Of a stretch of DNA of 64,000 nt, positions 23,401 through 34,706 are shown one piece after another. The stretch lies in assembly GCA_023101725.1 (NCBI GenBank), contig JALJCO010003464.1:124001-188000 (forward strand), given 5' to 3'. Position numbers and translations under genes: made by a program. Each line of letters starts with the position of its first letter. The first letter of the stretch is position 1. The DNA comes from Atherinomorus stipes (taxonomy: Eukaryota > Chordata > Actinopteri > Atheriniformes > Atherinidae). The notes below the pieces were generated by a model that worked only from the letters and a program-made list of their open reading frames with translations, was not told where the DNA came from and did not search any database.

Positions 23401-26400
23401 GTTGATGGTGAGTAGACTCAGTGGTTGGTGGCTTACAAATGCTCATCCACTCACAGACAACTATTTTTATTTGGCCTAATTCCTGTGTCTGTAATCAAAC
23501 TCCAGATGCAGGCTCGCATGACTGAACGTCAAACACATACAACCGCCAAAGTTTCTGTTTATCATATTTTTACATGAAAATGTTTATGAACAGCATGTTT
23601 TTCTGTTGCACGTGCACCTGCAACTGAAAAATAACCTGCAGAATCCGGTTTTATTGCAGAAATGTAAACAAGTGGCACCTGCAACAGAAGCGGAAACACT
23701 TTATAACATTAACAGTAAATACATGGACGGTTCTCATAAAATCATATTACTCATTATTATGTTTAGATTGTGTAGATCCACAGAGCATCGGCTTTATACT
23801 TTATCTTGTCACGAGCACAAAAACTATATAGCAAGGAGGTGAATATTGTATTACTGTGTTGTAATGAAACACATCCAGACAGCATAAAGCATTTGTACTT
23901 GTTCATTTTAAAGCTCCCAACGATGCATAAAGGTCAGCACCTTAGACCAAACTTCAGACTCCCACAGTTAACTCCTCTCCGACTACATTCTCTTAGACCT
24001 CCTTTTTTCTACTGCTTCATCTCTTCTTTAAACACAAAAGAGAAAATGTATTTACATTTATCTCAGATCATATCTGCCTGTTATTTAATATGCTCCCTAG
24101 TCCAGTGTAGTAATAACTTCCCTGATGTGTTTCTGTCTGCCTGAAATCAGAGGATTAAGTTCCACTCTGTTGTTTATTAAAAGACACAAGTAAGAGACAA
24201 AGTTATGAAGGGGGAGATAGAAATCAGAGCCTCTCTTTTTTTTTTTGTTTTAGAAGTTATTTTCCTTCTAACCTTTATTTACCCATAAGAGTCAACTAAG
24301 ATATTTACTGCCTTACCAACTAGATATTACTTTATATTCACAGTCCCCCAAATTGAGATACAGAAGCGTCCTAATGTGAACATTTCTTTCTCTTGTTTGC
24401 GGCTCAGTCACACAGCCTATGCCATTCAGTCTCTGTGTTTTCCTTCCTCAAAGGAACAGCGTTATTCCTGGAGGTGAATTTTGAAGATGATAATATGATT
24501 TTTTTTTTAACAGAGATGTGAAGCCAAGAAGGAGAAGAAGGACTAAAATGGAGGAAGAGTCAGAGATAAAGAAGGAGCTTTATAAATATGTGTAAAAAGA
24601 GAGCTCTCCTTCGATGGCCAGAAGTAAAGTGAAGCTGCTTATGTTGGAAAGTGTACGTGTGAGGGGCTCCAGGTGGAAAAGGGGATGGGAAATTTGAAAA
24701 ATGACTTCTTACTCTCAGTTAAGGAAACTGGCTGCTTGCTGCGCACTTGTTCTCACTTCATCTTGCTACAAAGAGTTGCAGTAATAAAATATGATTTCCC
24801 CCAAGGAATTTACTCACATCAGCTATCAACAAATCACAGTTCTTCCTTTATATTTCTAGTTCTATTTTCCTTTCACATGCAGCCCAATCAGTCTGCTCCT
24901 CATTCACACTGTTAAGCACCCTCATTTGCCTTCACATTGGTTAAAACACTTAACTTCATTTTGCAGTGATGGCTTGATGGGGGTGTATCAGCTATCAAAC
25001 GGGACCAGCGTGCCTGTTGGTTTATACACCTGTGCCAGTAGCAGTTATGTTTATGATAGCTGATATGCCCTCATGTCGGGTTTGTTCTCCATGGATATGC
25101 CTCTGAGCTTATGAAAACACACACAGACATCAAAGATCAGTCTAAACAGATTCTTCTCCTCTTTGCCTTGCATGTGTGCACACGTACATACTGTATACAG
25201 TATTTTACGTTTTATACCTAATTTGAAACAGAACTGAAAGGTAATCCTTATTTTTGCAGTGCTTTTCAACCCCACTCTTAGAATTGATGAAATGTGTGAA
25301 ATCAGCATCAGTGTGATTAAAACACAGTATTAATATTGTAAAAAAAAAACAAAAAAAAGTTGACTTCCTTTTTCTCTATCATCTCTTATGATTAGAATTT
25401 CCTCATAGGATTCATAAAGGCACTGTTGTGTGTTGCAACATGAGAGCGTATTTAAGATTATTTATCATCTTGTTAACTACATTTCACTTTGATTGTGTAC
25501 TGACATTACTCTTCAAAACTCACATACACCACGTTCTTAGGGTTGTAACAGCAAATATTTGCCCACATGTTGGGGCAGCTTGTAGCTTTTGCCCAGAGTA
25601 AACACAGCAGTGTGGATGTGGAATAATAATGTGGTGCATTTTAGCAGCTGCTTGGTCACAGCTTGTTTACCATGTTGGAGAGTTCACTTAAGCACTAATT
25701 TGTCTCTGTCAACTTTCTCAAATTTTCTATGTTTTTCTTTTTGAAAGAGTGAATTTGGAGTTTTGAGTTTACTTTGAGAGTTTTTCTTGTAAGAAAATAT
25801 AAGTTGTGTAAATGTGCATATGCGCGAGTTTCGCAGGTGCAAGAATCTGTAGCGATTAGTGTATTGGTGTGAGTGTGTGTGCACGTTATGCACCCATACG
25901 TGTGAGAACCATTGGCTAACTCAATGAAAAGGAACAAGTTTTAGTGAGAAGGTAAATGCATACACAACCAGTAACAGCTGATTTATTATAAGTGTGTGTG
26001 CTTGCTCGGTTTCTGTCAGGGTCTATAGCTGCAATTTGTTTTTTTAAAAACACGTCCTTGTGAGTGTGTGTGTATGTTGGCACAACTCAATCCTTAAAGT
26101 AGACCCACACAGTAAAACCTATTTTTGAGAAATGTGTGTTTGTGTGCATGCACAAGCTTGCATCTCCTGTCTGCTTATGTTTGTGTTTTGTTGTTGAAAG
26201 ATTAACACGCGGTGTCTCACCTCCATCAGTCAAGTCTTGTCTTGTCCCAGTCTGCCAGGTTACTTCGACTAGACACACTCAGTCTTTGTTCTAAGCTGAT
26301 TCGCTGCACATACTTTGGCTCCTCTATTGATCTATATGATGTGAATATGCCAACAGAAAAGGATGATAGAGCAAAACAGAATAATTTGATCATGGATTTT

Positions 26401-26659
26401 ATACTGAACACTAGATTTAGTTGTTACACATGAACTAAAAATAGGAAATAAATGCATCTTTTTTTTTGTGCCTACAGGGAATGTGCCACTGAAAAATTGT
26501 TTGCATTGAAATTGTTAGCTTTTGGTCACATTTGGAGAAGCATCATCGTGAGCTCTGATATTAAGCTTAGAAATAGATATGATTACCTGAACAAAATCAC
26601 AAAGAAATTTCCCTTTTTTTTAAAAAAGAATACTGTTAAACATTTTTGACAACTCCTCC
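20452..26659. other. Intron, no confirmed gene
   Basis: This is intronic sequence with a TG microsatellite at 23339 and T runs at 24237-24247. A block at 22660-22830 has several TAATTA/TAATGCTAAT homeodomain-type motifs in non-repetitive sequence and could be a conserved enhancer. No transposon ends were found. Confidence 0.5.
23339..23363. repeat. TG microsatellite (12 units)
   Basis: This is an uninterrupted TG run of 25 bases. Confidence 0.95.
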
Positions 26660-27190
26660 ATGTGCAGTTCCTTTAGCTCCAAAATATTTTGAGGTTATTC
26701 TTCCATGTGTTGCTCATTTCAAATTCTTCACAACATTTCAGTTTGATTTATTTTCTACACATGGTTTGATCTTTCCATAACACACCGATCGTTCATTTTG
26801 AGCTAATCCTTGTTGGAGTTGCTTGTGCGCTTGGGATCCTTTAGCTGTTAGAAGCTTCTGATATAGTTTTAGCATTGTGGCAGCTAGTCTTACAATTCTC
26901 CCAAGTACTATTTGATATGATGCAGAATTCTATGGTAAATCGTAAAAGTTGCCCAGTCATCAAGGCAGTGAAGCAACTCAAAACAAAAGCATTTCAGCCA
27001 CCATATTTCACAGTTGGTCTGAGCGTTTTCTGGTGTGAGGGGTTTTTTTCCTCTCCTTTCCCATGACATGCATGTCTACTCGTTCTGTGGCCAAAAAACT
27101 CTATCATTGATTTGTCTCTGCAGAACACTTAATTCCAAAAGACACCTGTGGTCAGATGAATTACACTGTTTTGTTGCTAAAGCTGTGCAC
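26660..27190. mobile_element. Probable Tc1-type relic
   Basis: The block CAGCCACCATATTTCACAGT with tggt following, and ACACCTGTGGTCAGATGAAT near the right side, resemble minus-strand parts of fish Tc1-like transposase genes ('..ccaccatgcttcacagttgg..' and '..gtggtcagatga..') as recalled. No open frame and no inverted repeats remain, so the assignment is tentative. Confidence 0.4.
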
Positions 27191-28196
27191 ACAAAGACAG
27201 AAAATGCAAGCTAATTCTTTATGCCATATTTCTAAAGTTGTGGATTTCTTTTTAAAAAAAATCTAACATCTTAAATTACACTCATGTGCACAAGCACATT
27301 ATCCACTCTCATGAATGTTGTAGATGCACCCTATATTTATCATTTTCATCACAAGTTAATAACAACAACAATCAAATCAAAGGCAAAAAGATGCTCAGTT
27401 TTACCTCGTGTGAAACTAAAACACTCATTTGTGATGTTGATAGAAGGAACTCCCCATCTGATGATCTCAGCTGTGGAATCATAATTTCTGAGAGGAAAAA
27501 AGTGACAGAAGTGATCAGCGTCTGAGGTTGGAAATATATGTATACAGTTCACATATCTGAATATTAAATTAGGGGCAAAAGTGCCTCTGTTAACACAGAG
27601 ACAGCAACAGGAATACAGCATATCCATACCTTCACACAGCTCTGGAGACTTTGAGAGCCTGAAGTGGAGCATGAACCACCATGTGGTGCCAGAAAAGCTG
27701 TTAATCTGATACTACTTTTATTCTTAAAGTCACAAAGGCACGGTCTTCCAACAACAGAGGCGCCGTTTCTGTTTCTATTTCTATTCAGATGTCTATTACT
27801 TCATTTCTGATTTAATGATATCCCATTTTCTCAGTTCTGACTTTTTCCCACTTTTTAAAAATAGTTTTTTCCACTTTTTTGGTACTGTATAGCAGGCTTA
27901 AAGGCAGGGTAGGGGATCCTGGAAAAACGGTCGGAGCTAGCTGATTGTTACCTGTATTTTTTAGTTCAGAACAAGCTTTTCATTTGTTTGTTTCACCTTT
28001 TTCAAAAGTCACCTTTTCAAAGGAGATCACAATTTACTTTACAAAAATAAATAAATAAAGAATTGTATACCTTTTCACAACTACTCAACTTTGCCATTTA
28101 ATAACAACAAATTCATTCTCCATGATGATAAACATTAGTGAGCATTTCTTCAGTGATTCCTTCTTTACTGTTGCCTTTTGTTTTCTCTGTCTGAAG

Positions 28197-28290
28197 GCAA
28201 ATCAAGTGTCCAAACATCCAGAAGCAGATGATGCCAGGCGAGATGAGGAAAGATGCTCTGACAGATGGACATCCTCACTCTTTATCACAG
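28197..28290 (+). CDS. ERC/ELKS-CAST exon, shortened
   Basis: This exon has 94 nt, enters in phase 2 after gtctgaag and leaves in phase 0 at tcacag|gtttga. Joined to the previous exon it reads DLE-RQIKCPN, where ERC1 has ELE-RQVKDQN. Its end, QMMPGEMRKDALTDG and then HPHSLSQ, aligns with ERC1 'QMLEEARRREDNLND..SSQQLQ'. Entry phase, exit phase and both ends therefore agree with the family. The family exon has about 45 codons against 31 here, and the missing part is the basic KVANLKHKEQVEKKK helix. Heptad character is lost in the middle. The +1 frame (EADDARRDEERCSDRW) looks more helical, so a compensated frameshift or sequence error is possible. Confidence 0.65.
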
Positions 28291-28816
28291 GTTTGACTAC
28301 ACGTGTGTTTGTGTGTGTGTGTATGCAGATGTGCACATTTCTTGGAACCTATTGAATTTTCCACCCCCTTTTCATAACATCAATTTCAGATTTGCTTATA
28401 TTCATTTCACCTGCCAGCTTTTCTTTTATTTCATCTCACCTCTTTGGCAAGCTATCTCTAAGAAATGTGTTCTTTTACACATTATGGTATTCAGACTGGA
28501 ATTTTGCTCATCTGAGCAGCAACATCATTATGCTTATTTATGCCTTTGGTAGTCCTCCTTTCCTCTCTAGATCATAGTGCTAAGCAGAACCAGAAAACAG
28601 TGCTGTACATCGTCCAAGATCAGATACACTGGTACATGAGACTCAGACAGGAACAGTTAAAGAACTGAGTGTAGTCTGGCATCTTAATGGGCCATACCTA
28701 CAGTAATACAATCTATGTAGAGATGTATCTGCTTCACTGGCGTGGTAGCTGATTGCTTGATTCTCTATGTGTATGTGTTTATATACTTGCCTTAAGGTCT
28801 GTGCTGAGGTGTTCCT
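28291..28816. other. Intron, nothing recognised
   Basis: A short TG run follows the exon. No exon or element ends were seen before the TTAA at 28817. Confidence 0.5.
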
Positions 28817-29065
28817 TTAAAGGAGCCTTATCATGAAAAATGGACTTTTAGGAGCTTTTTAGCATGTTACTGTGTTATTTCCCCATAAAAAACTTCATTT
28901 AAGTCGGTTTTTTTTTCTTCATTTGTGCATATTTGAGTCATAGATATAGATATTCAGGCCAAGCTCTAGCTTCCTTAACATAACTGACTAACACCGGTAT
29001 ACACAACGAGGTGGCACCAATCACGAAGCGTCAAATACGCATGCGCAGCATCGGACTGTAGCAAG

Positions 29066-29200
29066 ATGTTCAACAGAAACTCAAAGAGAATCCTATCCAC
29101 ACTCTCTGAGGAAGAAACTAACAGCCTGCAGGAAGATTTCCTCAGAGACAAGCAGCCATCAGCTAACAAACGTTTGCTCCAGAATTCAGAAGAAAAGCTT
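29066..29200 (+). pseudogene. Open block upstream of the THAP exon in the second element
   Basis: From ATG at 29066 the frame reads MFNRNSKRILSTLSEEETNS and then LQEDFLRDKQPSANKRLL, open to the T run at 29199. It is charged and helical in appearance. No family is recognised. It could be the 5' exon or leader of the relic transposon gene. Confidence 0.3.
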
Positions 29201-29219
29201 TTTTTTTTTTTTTTTTTTT
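29199..29219. repeat. 21-base T run
   Basis: An uninterrupted T run separates the open block from the THAP relic. Confidence 0.95.
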
Positions 29220-29224
29220 AAAGC

Positions 29225-29472
29225 TCAAGTTGGGAAAAATGTGGTTGCGTTTGGCAAGGGAGTTTATTTGTTGTACCGGACGAATCGACTTGCCAGAAGT
29301 GGTTGGATTTTATCATCAGGAGCAGAAAAAAAACTCAACTTTGTGTGTGAACTTCACTCCGGACAACTTCATGAATCTCTGGCAGTAAAGTGTTTTTTTT
29401 TCTCGGAGATTACTTCTGAAACCTGATGCAGTTCCTACTATAAAAACGCCTCATGGACAGACAACAACACCG
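29225..29472 (+). pseudogene. Decayed THAP zinc-finger exon in the second element
   Basis: Three frames in turn carry THAP blocks. One reads CQKWLDFIIRSRKK, where W-L-D-F-I is the conserved Trp helix. Another reads LCVNFTPDNFMNLW, where the family has C-x-x-H-F-T-P-D-x-F and the His codon is lost. A third reads LLLKPDAVPTIKTP, the AVPT box after the finger. It ends at donor caccg|gtgagt. At least two single-base indels break the frame, so no finger can be made. Confidence 0.75.
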
Positions 29473-29972
29473 GTGAGTGAAAAACGTCTTTCAGCTCAAT
29501 GCTAAGTATTAGCCTATGATTTGTTTGCTAATTTACATACTTGTCAGGGGTCTCTGTGGTACTGCATGTACTTCAAACTCCATATCAGACTCTGGGTCGA
29601 GCGCATACAGCTCCATAACTGGTTCATTTTATCCCGTTGATTGGAGTCCGATTATCCATCAATGTTTACAAATAATGTCCATGTGAGCTGCCGGTGCGAC
29701 AAACAATTCTGTGACCCTTGAGAATCGGTGTCTCTCCCGGGGCAACGTCATGAAATGGGCGTAAAACATGTTGAGATTGGTCGAGAGCTCCGTGGTTCAG
29801 TGCAGTCAGCCATCTTACTTCTGTGTTGGAAATTAGACGCATAAAAAAACGAATATTTAACGCCAAATTAGTTTCTATAATGGCGATGGGAACATAGTAG
29901 GCTTATAAATGCCTGTAGTTGACTTTCGGAACATTTGAAAAGCATGATACAGCTCATTATCATCAACTTTAA

Positions 29973-31669
29973 GCCATTTCTGCTTCTTTTAGATTTTTAC
30001 AAAAACAGAACAATAGTCTGTTTTTGGTAGAACTTTTTATTTCTTGTCTATACTGTCTGGTAGCATCTAGACAGTGTGTGAGAAACATACTGTTTGAAAA
30101 GAACTTAACACAGAGTGACTGCCAAGCACAGAAGCAGTTGCAACAGTCATAACATGAAGGCAGATGATGCACACAAAGAGAGAACATTGAAGAGTTCGCA
30201 GGCTCTTTTTGTGGTCATTGATTTATTATATTACAAGAAATGGACCAAAAGAAATGTTCCTGAAAGGGCAGATGTAGATTATCAAGCTCAAGTTCTAATT
30301 TATTTTCAGTGATGTGGGATGGTCCACCTCTCTGGTTTCCTCCACTGCTGTTTTATACCTGTTATTGGTATCAGATGAGGGAATCATTGTTTAGGTTGTA
30401 TATGTTTTCCACAATTTTTACAGGTTTTATGACAAAATTAGAAAAAAAGTCATGGTAATAAGATTAAGTTGATATCAAATTCATTTTTACATTCAAAAGG
30501 TCAAAGGTCAACTTTACAGAGACATCAAAAAACATAAAGAACTGGCTTGGTGCCACAGCACAGGAACAGAAATAGATGTGGATGTAAACTACAATATGTC
30601 TGGGTGGTAAAAGCCACAGGGTAAGTAGAACCCACTCCCACTGGCTTTACATTTACAGTAAATAACTGTAACACAATTCTGGCAACGTTGCTTTCACCAA
30701 ATAGCCAGATAGGCTCCTACTATCTCTCAAGCAAATCTTTTTGAAAATTATAAAAATAAACGTTCACAACTTTTTTTTTTTGAATGTGCAACATAAAATG
30801 TTCAAATAGCCTCATCCTTCTTGGTTGCAGGTATTCACAAACCAACCAACTTTTTTTTTTTTTTTCAATGTTTTATCATTTGTTTAGGGTCCTTTAGGAT
30901 ATCAGCACACTGTGCCTCAAGCACAGGCTTGGCATCTACACTAAAAGGCATTCTGCAGATGCACACAGCAAATTCTCCACAGTCGCAACAAACTGCCATT
31001 ATACTGTATGTGCAGTATTGTAGACGCAGACTTTTATACAGTTCCAGAGTTTTAGAAAATAGCACTAGTTTGATATTGTGGAAGTCTTGATTGTTTTGCA
31101 CAACAAGTAGCTGCACCAGCCAAGTGTGACCTGCCACAGTGTAAAAATACTTGCTCTTCCAAGTTATTCTTCTTTCTTGGCAGTATCAACTCTATGGTCT
31201 GTATTTTATTGATATTTCTTTTGTTTTCCATTGTGTAAAGCATATACTTTCAATATTCTATTCTTGCTTTAATAACTGACCCCTTTCCCTGCATAAACAC
31301 TGACAAGATCTGTAGAGTCATCTAAGCTGTTAACTATGATGGTCAGTGAAAATATCACTTTAGCCAAGGAATGTGTGAATCCAAACCGTGATAGCATTAA
31401 CTATTTTCTCTAATGCTTCTTTCAAGTCAACAGCTGTGCTTTTAAGTGTAATGTCTCAATATGGCAAATCCAGGAAACGGTTAATTTTGATAAAAAAATT
31501 CATGTCTTTTTGTGATTAATAATGTAGATGATGTACAGACTTTGTAATAGATGGGATACGTTTTCCCAATGCTTAAAACTAAAATCCTTCCCATGAGTAT
31601 AAGATGTGCTTTTTTTCTCCAGTGCCAATTCAAATAAATGTCACCAGTCAAATGTTACAAAATCATACC
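29973..31669. other. Intron, nothing recognised
   Basis: This is AT-rich intron with T runs near 30771-30780 and 30849-30864. No exon was supported. Confidence 0.45.
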
Positions 31670-32045
31670 ACTTATGAACATGACAATGATTCTAAACATA
31701 GCAGTAACTGGGAATCATGCTAGTTGGAGAATCCTGGTTCATTTTACATGAATCAGTGCATAGTTTTGAAGTGTTGAGTCAAAGTCCTCACCTCAATCTT
31801 ACAATAAAGTAGTGTCAAAGGAGCCGAATTGATCAGGTAGTGAGAAGAAGAAGGGATGAAAGCTGCTCTGAAAGGATGAATTGGCATAATTTCCCCCAGG
31901 CTTGTGAGTAAGGCTGATTTAACAGCTACAAAACAATGATCAGTTATCACTGCACAAGGTGGTCACAAAAGATGCTTATTGTATCATATTATATTTAATA
32001 TGTTTACTTTTGCCATTTGATTCTAGACAATTCAAAGGGGTTCAC
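31670..32045 (+). mobile_element. Tc1-like transposase relic
   Basis: Frames in this stretch read EHDNDSKHSSNW (family: QHDNDPKHTS, with the second catalytic Asp) and, in a shifted frame, ESKSSPQSY (family: WPSQSPDLNPIE). The strand agrees. Several stops and shifts break it. The right edge tcacatacttccatcca may be part of the terminal repeat. It is dead. Confidence 0.6.
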
Positions 32046-34574
32046 ATACTTCCATCCACTACTGTGATTGATACAGTATCAGAGTTTCTTTGAAAGTGAT
32101 GTAGAAGCAGCAACACTTAAACAGAAAGCTGGACTATGTCTTCCATCCCACCTTCTCAAGATCAAGATTTCTTTATCCGCCTCCCCTTGGGAGAAATTTG
32201 GCTCGGTTTAAAGGGCATCTATGGAGATGTTATAAATACAATATGCACTTTGTATATTGTCCCTGCTTGAGCACTGAGGTTGTGTTTTGGCCTCTCCCAC
32301 TCTCTATTTCCCCTGCTCTCTTTCCCCTTCCCTTTATCTGTGGATCCATCAGGAACACAGCACGCTCCAAGGGTAAACACACACAAACAAACTCTCCCCA
32401 TCATTCCAGGACAGTTTATGTGGGATGAAATGATAAAATCTCTTCGCTCCATTGTCTCCATCTCACCATGCTGCACTTCACAAACACAGAGAAAACACAC
32501 ATCGGAAGTATTCACTTCAGGCTTTCACACAGGACACAGTTATTTTTCTTTTATCTGTAACAAAGAGGAATTAGCAACTCTTAATACTCTAATTCGTAAA
32601 GAAATGCTAGAATTAAAAAAAAAAAAAACTTTTCAAAAAGTCCAGCAACACCCAAACAAAATGGACATTTTCCCTCGTGCTAGCTTTTCCCTAAATCAGT
32701 CTGGTTGTAAAAACATTCACATGTTGGTTGATGCTGCATATGAGGACAAGGAATCTTGGTACACAGCTGCTGGAAATGTGCATTCATTCAGTCTTTGCGC
32801 ATTTATATAAATTATTATAGTCCTTCCATTAGACCAGAACGACTCAGAGCCGTAATAATCCTTCCCAGAGGCATTAGGTGATGACTGGTGCTGCACAAGC
32901 AATTATCTTTTAGTTTCTTCCCGCTTTCTGTGTCTTTCTCATACCCTTTTCATATCAGTGTATTCTTGAAAGCAAAAAAATATTCTTGTTTCAGATAAAT
33001 CTCTTTACACACATACGTATGCACGGGCACACATGCGCTGCTGCATGCACTCTACATGTGCACACACACATACATGCAGAGGTACACACAGCTTTTTAGT
33101 TAGGCTGCACATGGGGGTCCAGCAGCAGCAGCCCCATCTCAGTGGGGTGTGTGCATGAGTGTGTGTGCATGCTTCTGTGTGCTATGTGGGGTCAGACCGG
33201 TACTTGTTGATTCTGGTGCATCGAATTACTGCCCGTCTGTCACATCCAATTACAGTTTTAGACTGCTGACACACACAGCATGTTTCTGTATGTATGCGCG
33301 GGTGTTTGTCGCTTATTTCTAGCCGTGTCGTGCTGACACAACGAACCACAAGTATCCACTTGTGACTTGGCAATATTTTAATCTCAGTCAAAACTAATGC
33401 CATTACTGCAGTTTCTGTCTGTGTCTATGAATCTTTCTAAATTACTCCTTTGTATTGATTGGCTGTAAATGGTGCCAGCATAGTACGAGTTTTTTCTGTC
33501 TTTGGTATTTGTTAGATGCAAGTGATAAGCCAGCCAAACACATCATGTGTGCGCCTGGTGCTGCCTCATGAAGTAAGTTCCATTACATCTGGGGAATCCA
33601 TTACAATCGAAACCTCATGTGTGACCTATGGTACTGTTTAAGGTGGTGCTCTGTGTCTGCAATGCAAGAAAAGTTTCTGTTCAGAGTGCTGTAAGACATG
33701 CAGTCCTATTAGATGTGTACAGTAATACTGAAGTTAAATACCTGGGTGATATCATTTTCAAACATTTAATCGGTCATGCTAGCAAACATGGAGCAGCCAT
33801 TTCTGAGATGAAACGTCCATCTAAAAGGAGCAGATGCTTCAGTTGTCATTCGACTTCCTCGTTTTACCTGGACCAGAACATCTTTCATGTTTCCTCGTCT
33901 GCTTGACCGTAGGGCCTGTGCACTGCTCTGAGAAAGGTGTGAACATGTGAGCTTGAAAGTGAGTCAATGTTTTGTAGTCAAAGGGAAAGTTTGAAGGAAA
34001 AAAAAAGGAAAAACACAGAGAATCAGGGAGTTTATTATTTCTGTCCAGTGTTTTCTTTCCCAGTTCCATCAACCAGTATGGAGACAGATCATTTTCTCCC
34101 TCTCACCATAGGTGTCAATGAGGCCACACACAAACCGCATGTTAACGCACGCAGTCTATTCACACACTGACACCCACAAATTCACACACCCACACAAGTG
34201 TCAGCATGGAGCTCATAGCACTTACAAACAGTGTCTTCATCACTTATCACTCTCTTCTGCATCTGTTTCTTCTGAGATCTTGTGTCTTCTCTCGCCACAG
34301 CTCCCGTCTTCTTTGTTTTTCTTTTGTCTTTTACATGGACTGAATTCCTCTTTGCAGCAGGAGTAACAATTACGCTTATTTCAAAGTAGAAGTCTTTCAC
34401 TGATGCAGCACAAAACCAGTGCAAAATTGTTTCCCATGATTCATTTTTAGAGCAACGTACACTCAAAGACAACCACCTTTCTCCTTGGCTTCTGCTGCTT
34501 TTCTTCCAAAACGCCTCTCCTGAACTTTTCCCATCCCCCACCTGCTGTAGCTTCCACCTGTCTCCGCTTCCCAG
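32046..34574. other. Intron before the 132-nt exon
   Basis: A short piece at 32160-32205 (tttctttatccgcctcccct, tgggagaaatttggc) resembles the 3' tail of a fish retroposon. CA/TG-rich sequence lies at 33000-33200 and 34150-34200. An open stretch of 176 codons (32280-32810) shows no family resemblance or splice context and is treated as chance. Confidence 0.45.
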
Positions 34575-34706
34575 GATGCCATTCGGGAGACAGCAGAGCG
34601 GATCATGGAGTTGGAGAAGGCACTGAGAGAGAGCATGAACACCTCAGCACATAGAGAGGCTCTCTGGGCACAGGAGGAAGCTGCCCGTGTTCAAGCCCAG
34701 AGACAG
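34575..34706 (+). CDS. ERC/ELKS-CAST coiled-coil exon (symmetric, phase 0/0)
   Basis: Acceptor cgcttcccag and donor gacag|gtttac enclose 44 codons. They read DAIRETAERIMELEKALRES, then MNTSAHREALWAQEEAARVQ and AQRQ. ERC1 has DSLRKKDDRIEELEEALRES and VQITAEREMVLAQEESARTN at the same place, so spacing and heptads are kept throughout. The exon is a multiple of three in phase 0/0 and can be skipped cleanly. The ERC2 isoform I recall passes straight from the HLQ end of the previous exon to EELMNALEK, without this segment. It is therefore a likely alternative cassette. Confidence 0.92.

Larger units (their letters stand above)
28821..29968. mobile_element. Second TTAA-flanked THAP element, internally deleted
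   Basis: TTAA (28817-28820) precedes AGGAGCCTTATCATGAAAAA. On the right, the reverse complement of 29941-29955 reads GAGCTGTATCATGCT, and TTAA occurs at 29969-29972. The right end carries about 10 extra bases before TTAA, so its boundary is approximate. The left end matches the left end of the 4141 element at most of its first 29 positions (AGG..CC.TAT.ATG.AAAATG.ACTTTT), so the two are related families. It contains a THAP exon relic (29225-29472) and an open block before it, but no transposase catalytic region. Confidence 0.65.

Noticed and set aside
32280..32810. A 176-codon open frame
   Set aside because: No family resemblance, AT-rich with an A run inside, and no splice or promoter context. 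Probably chance.
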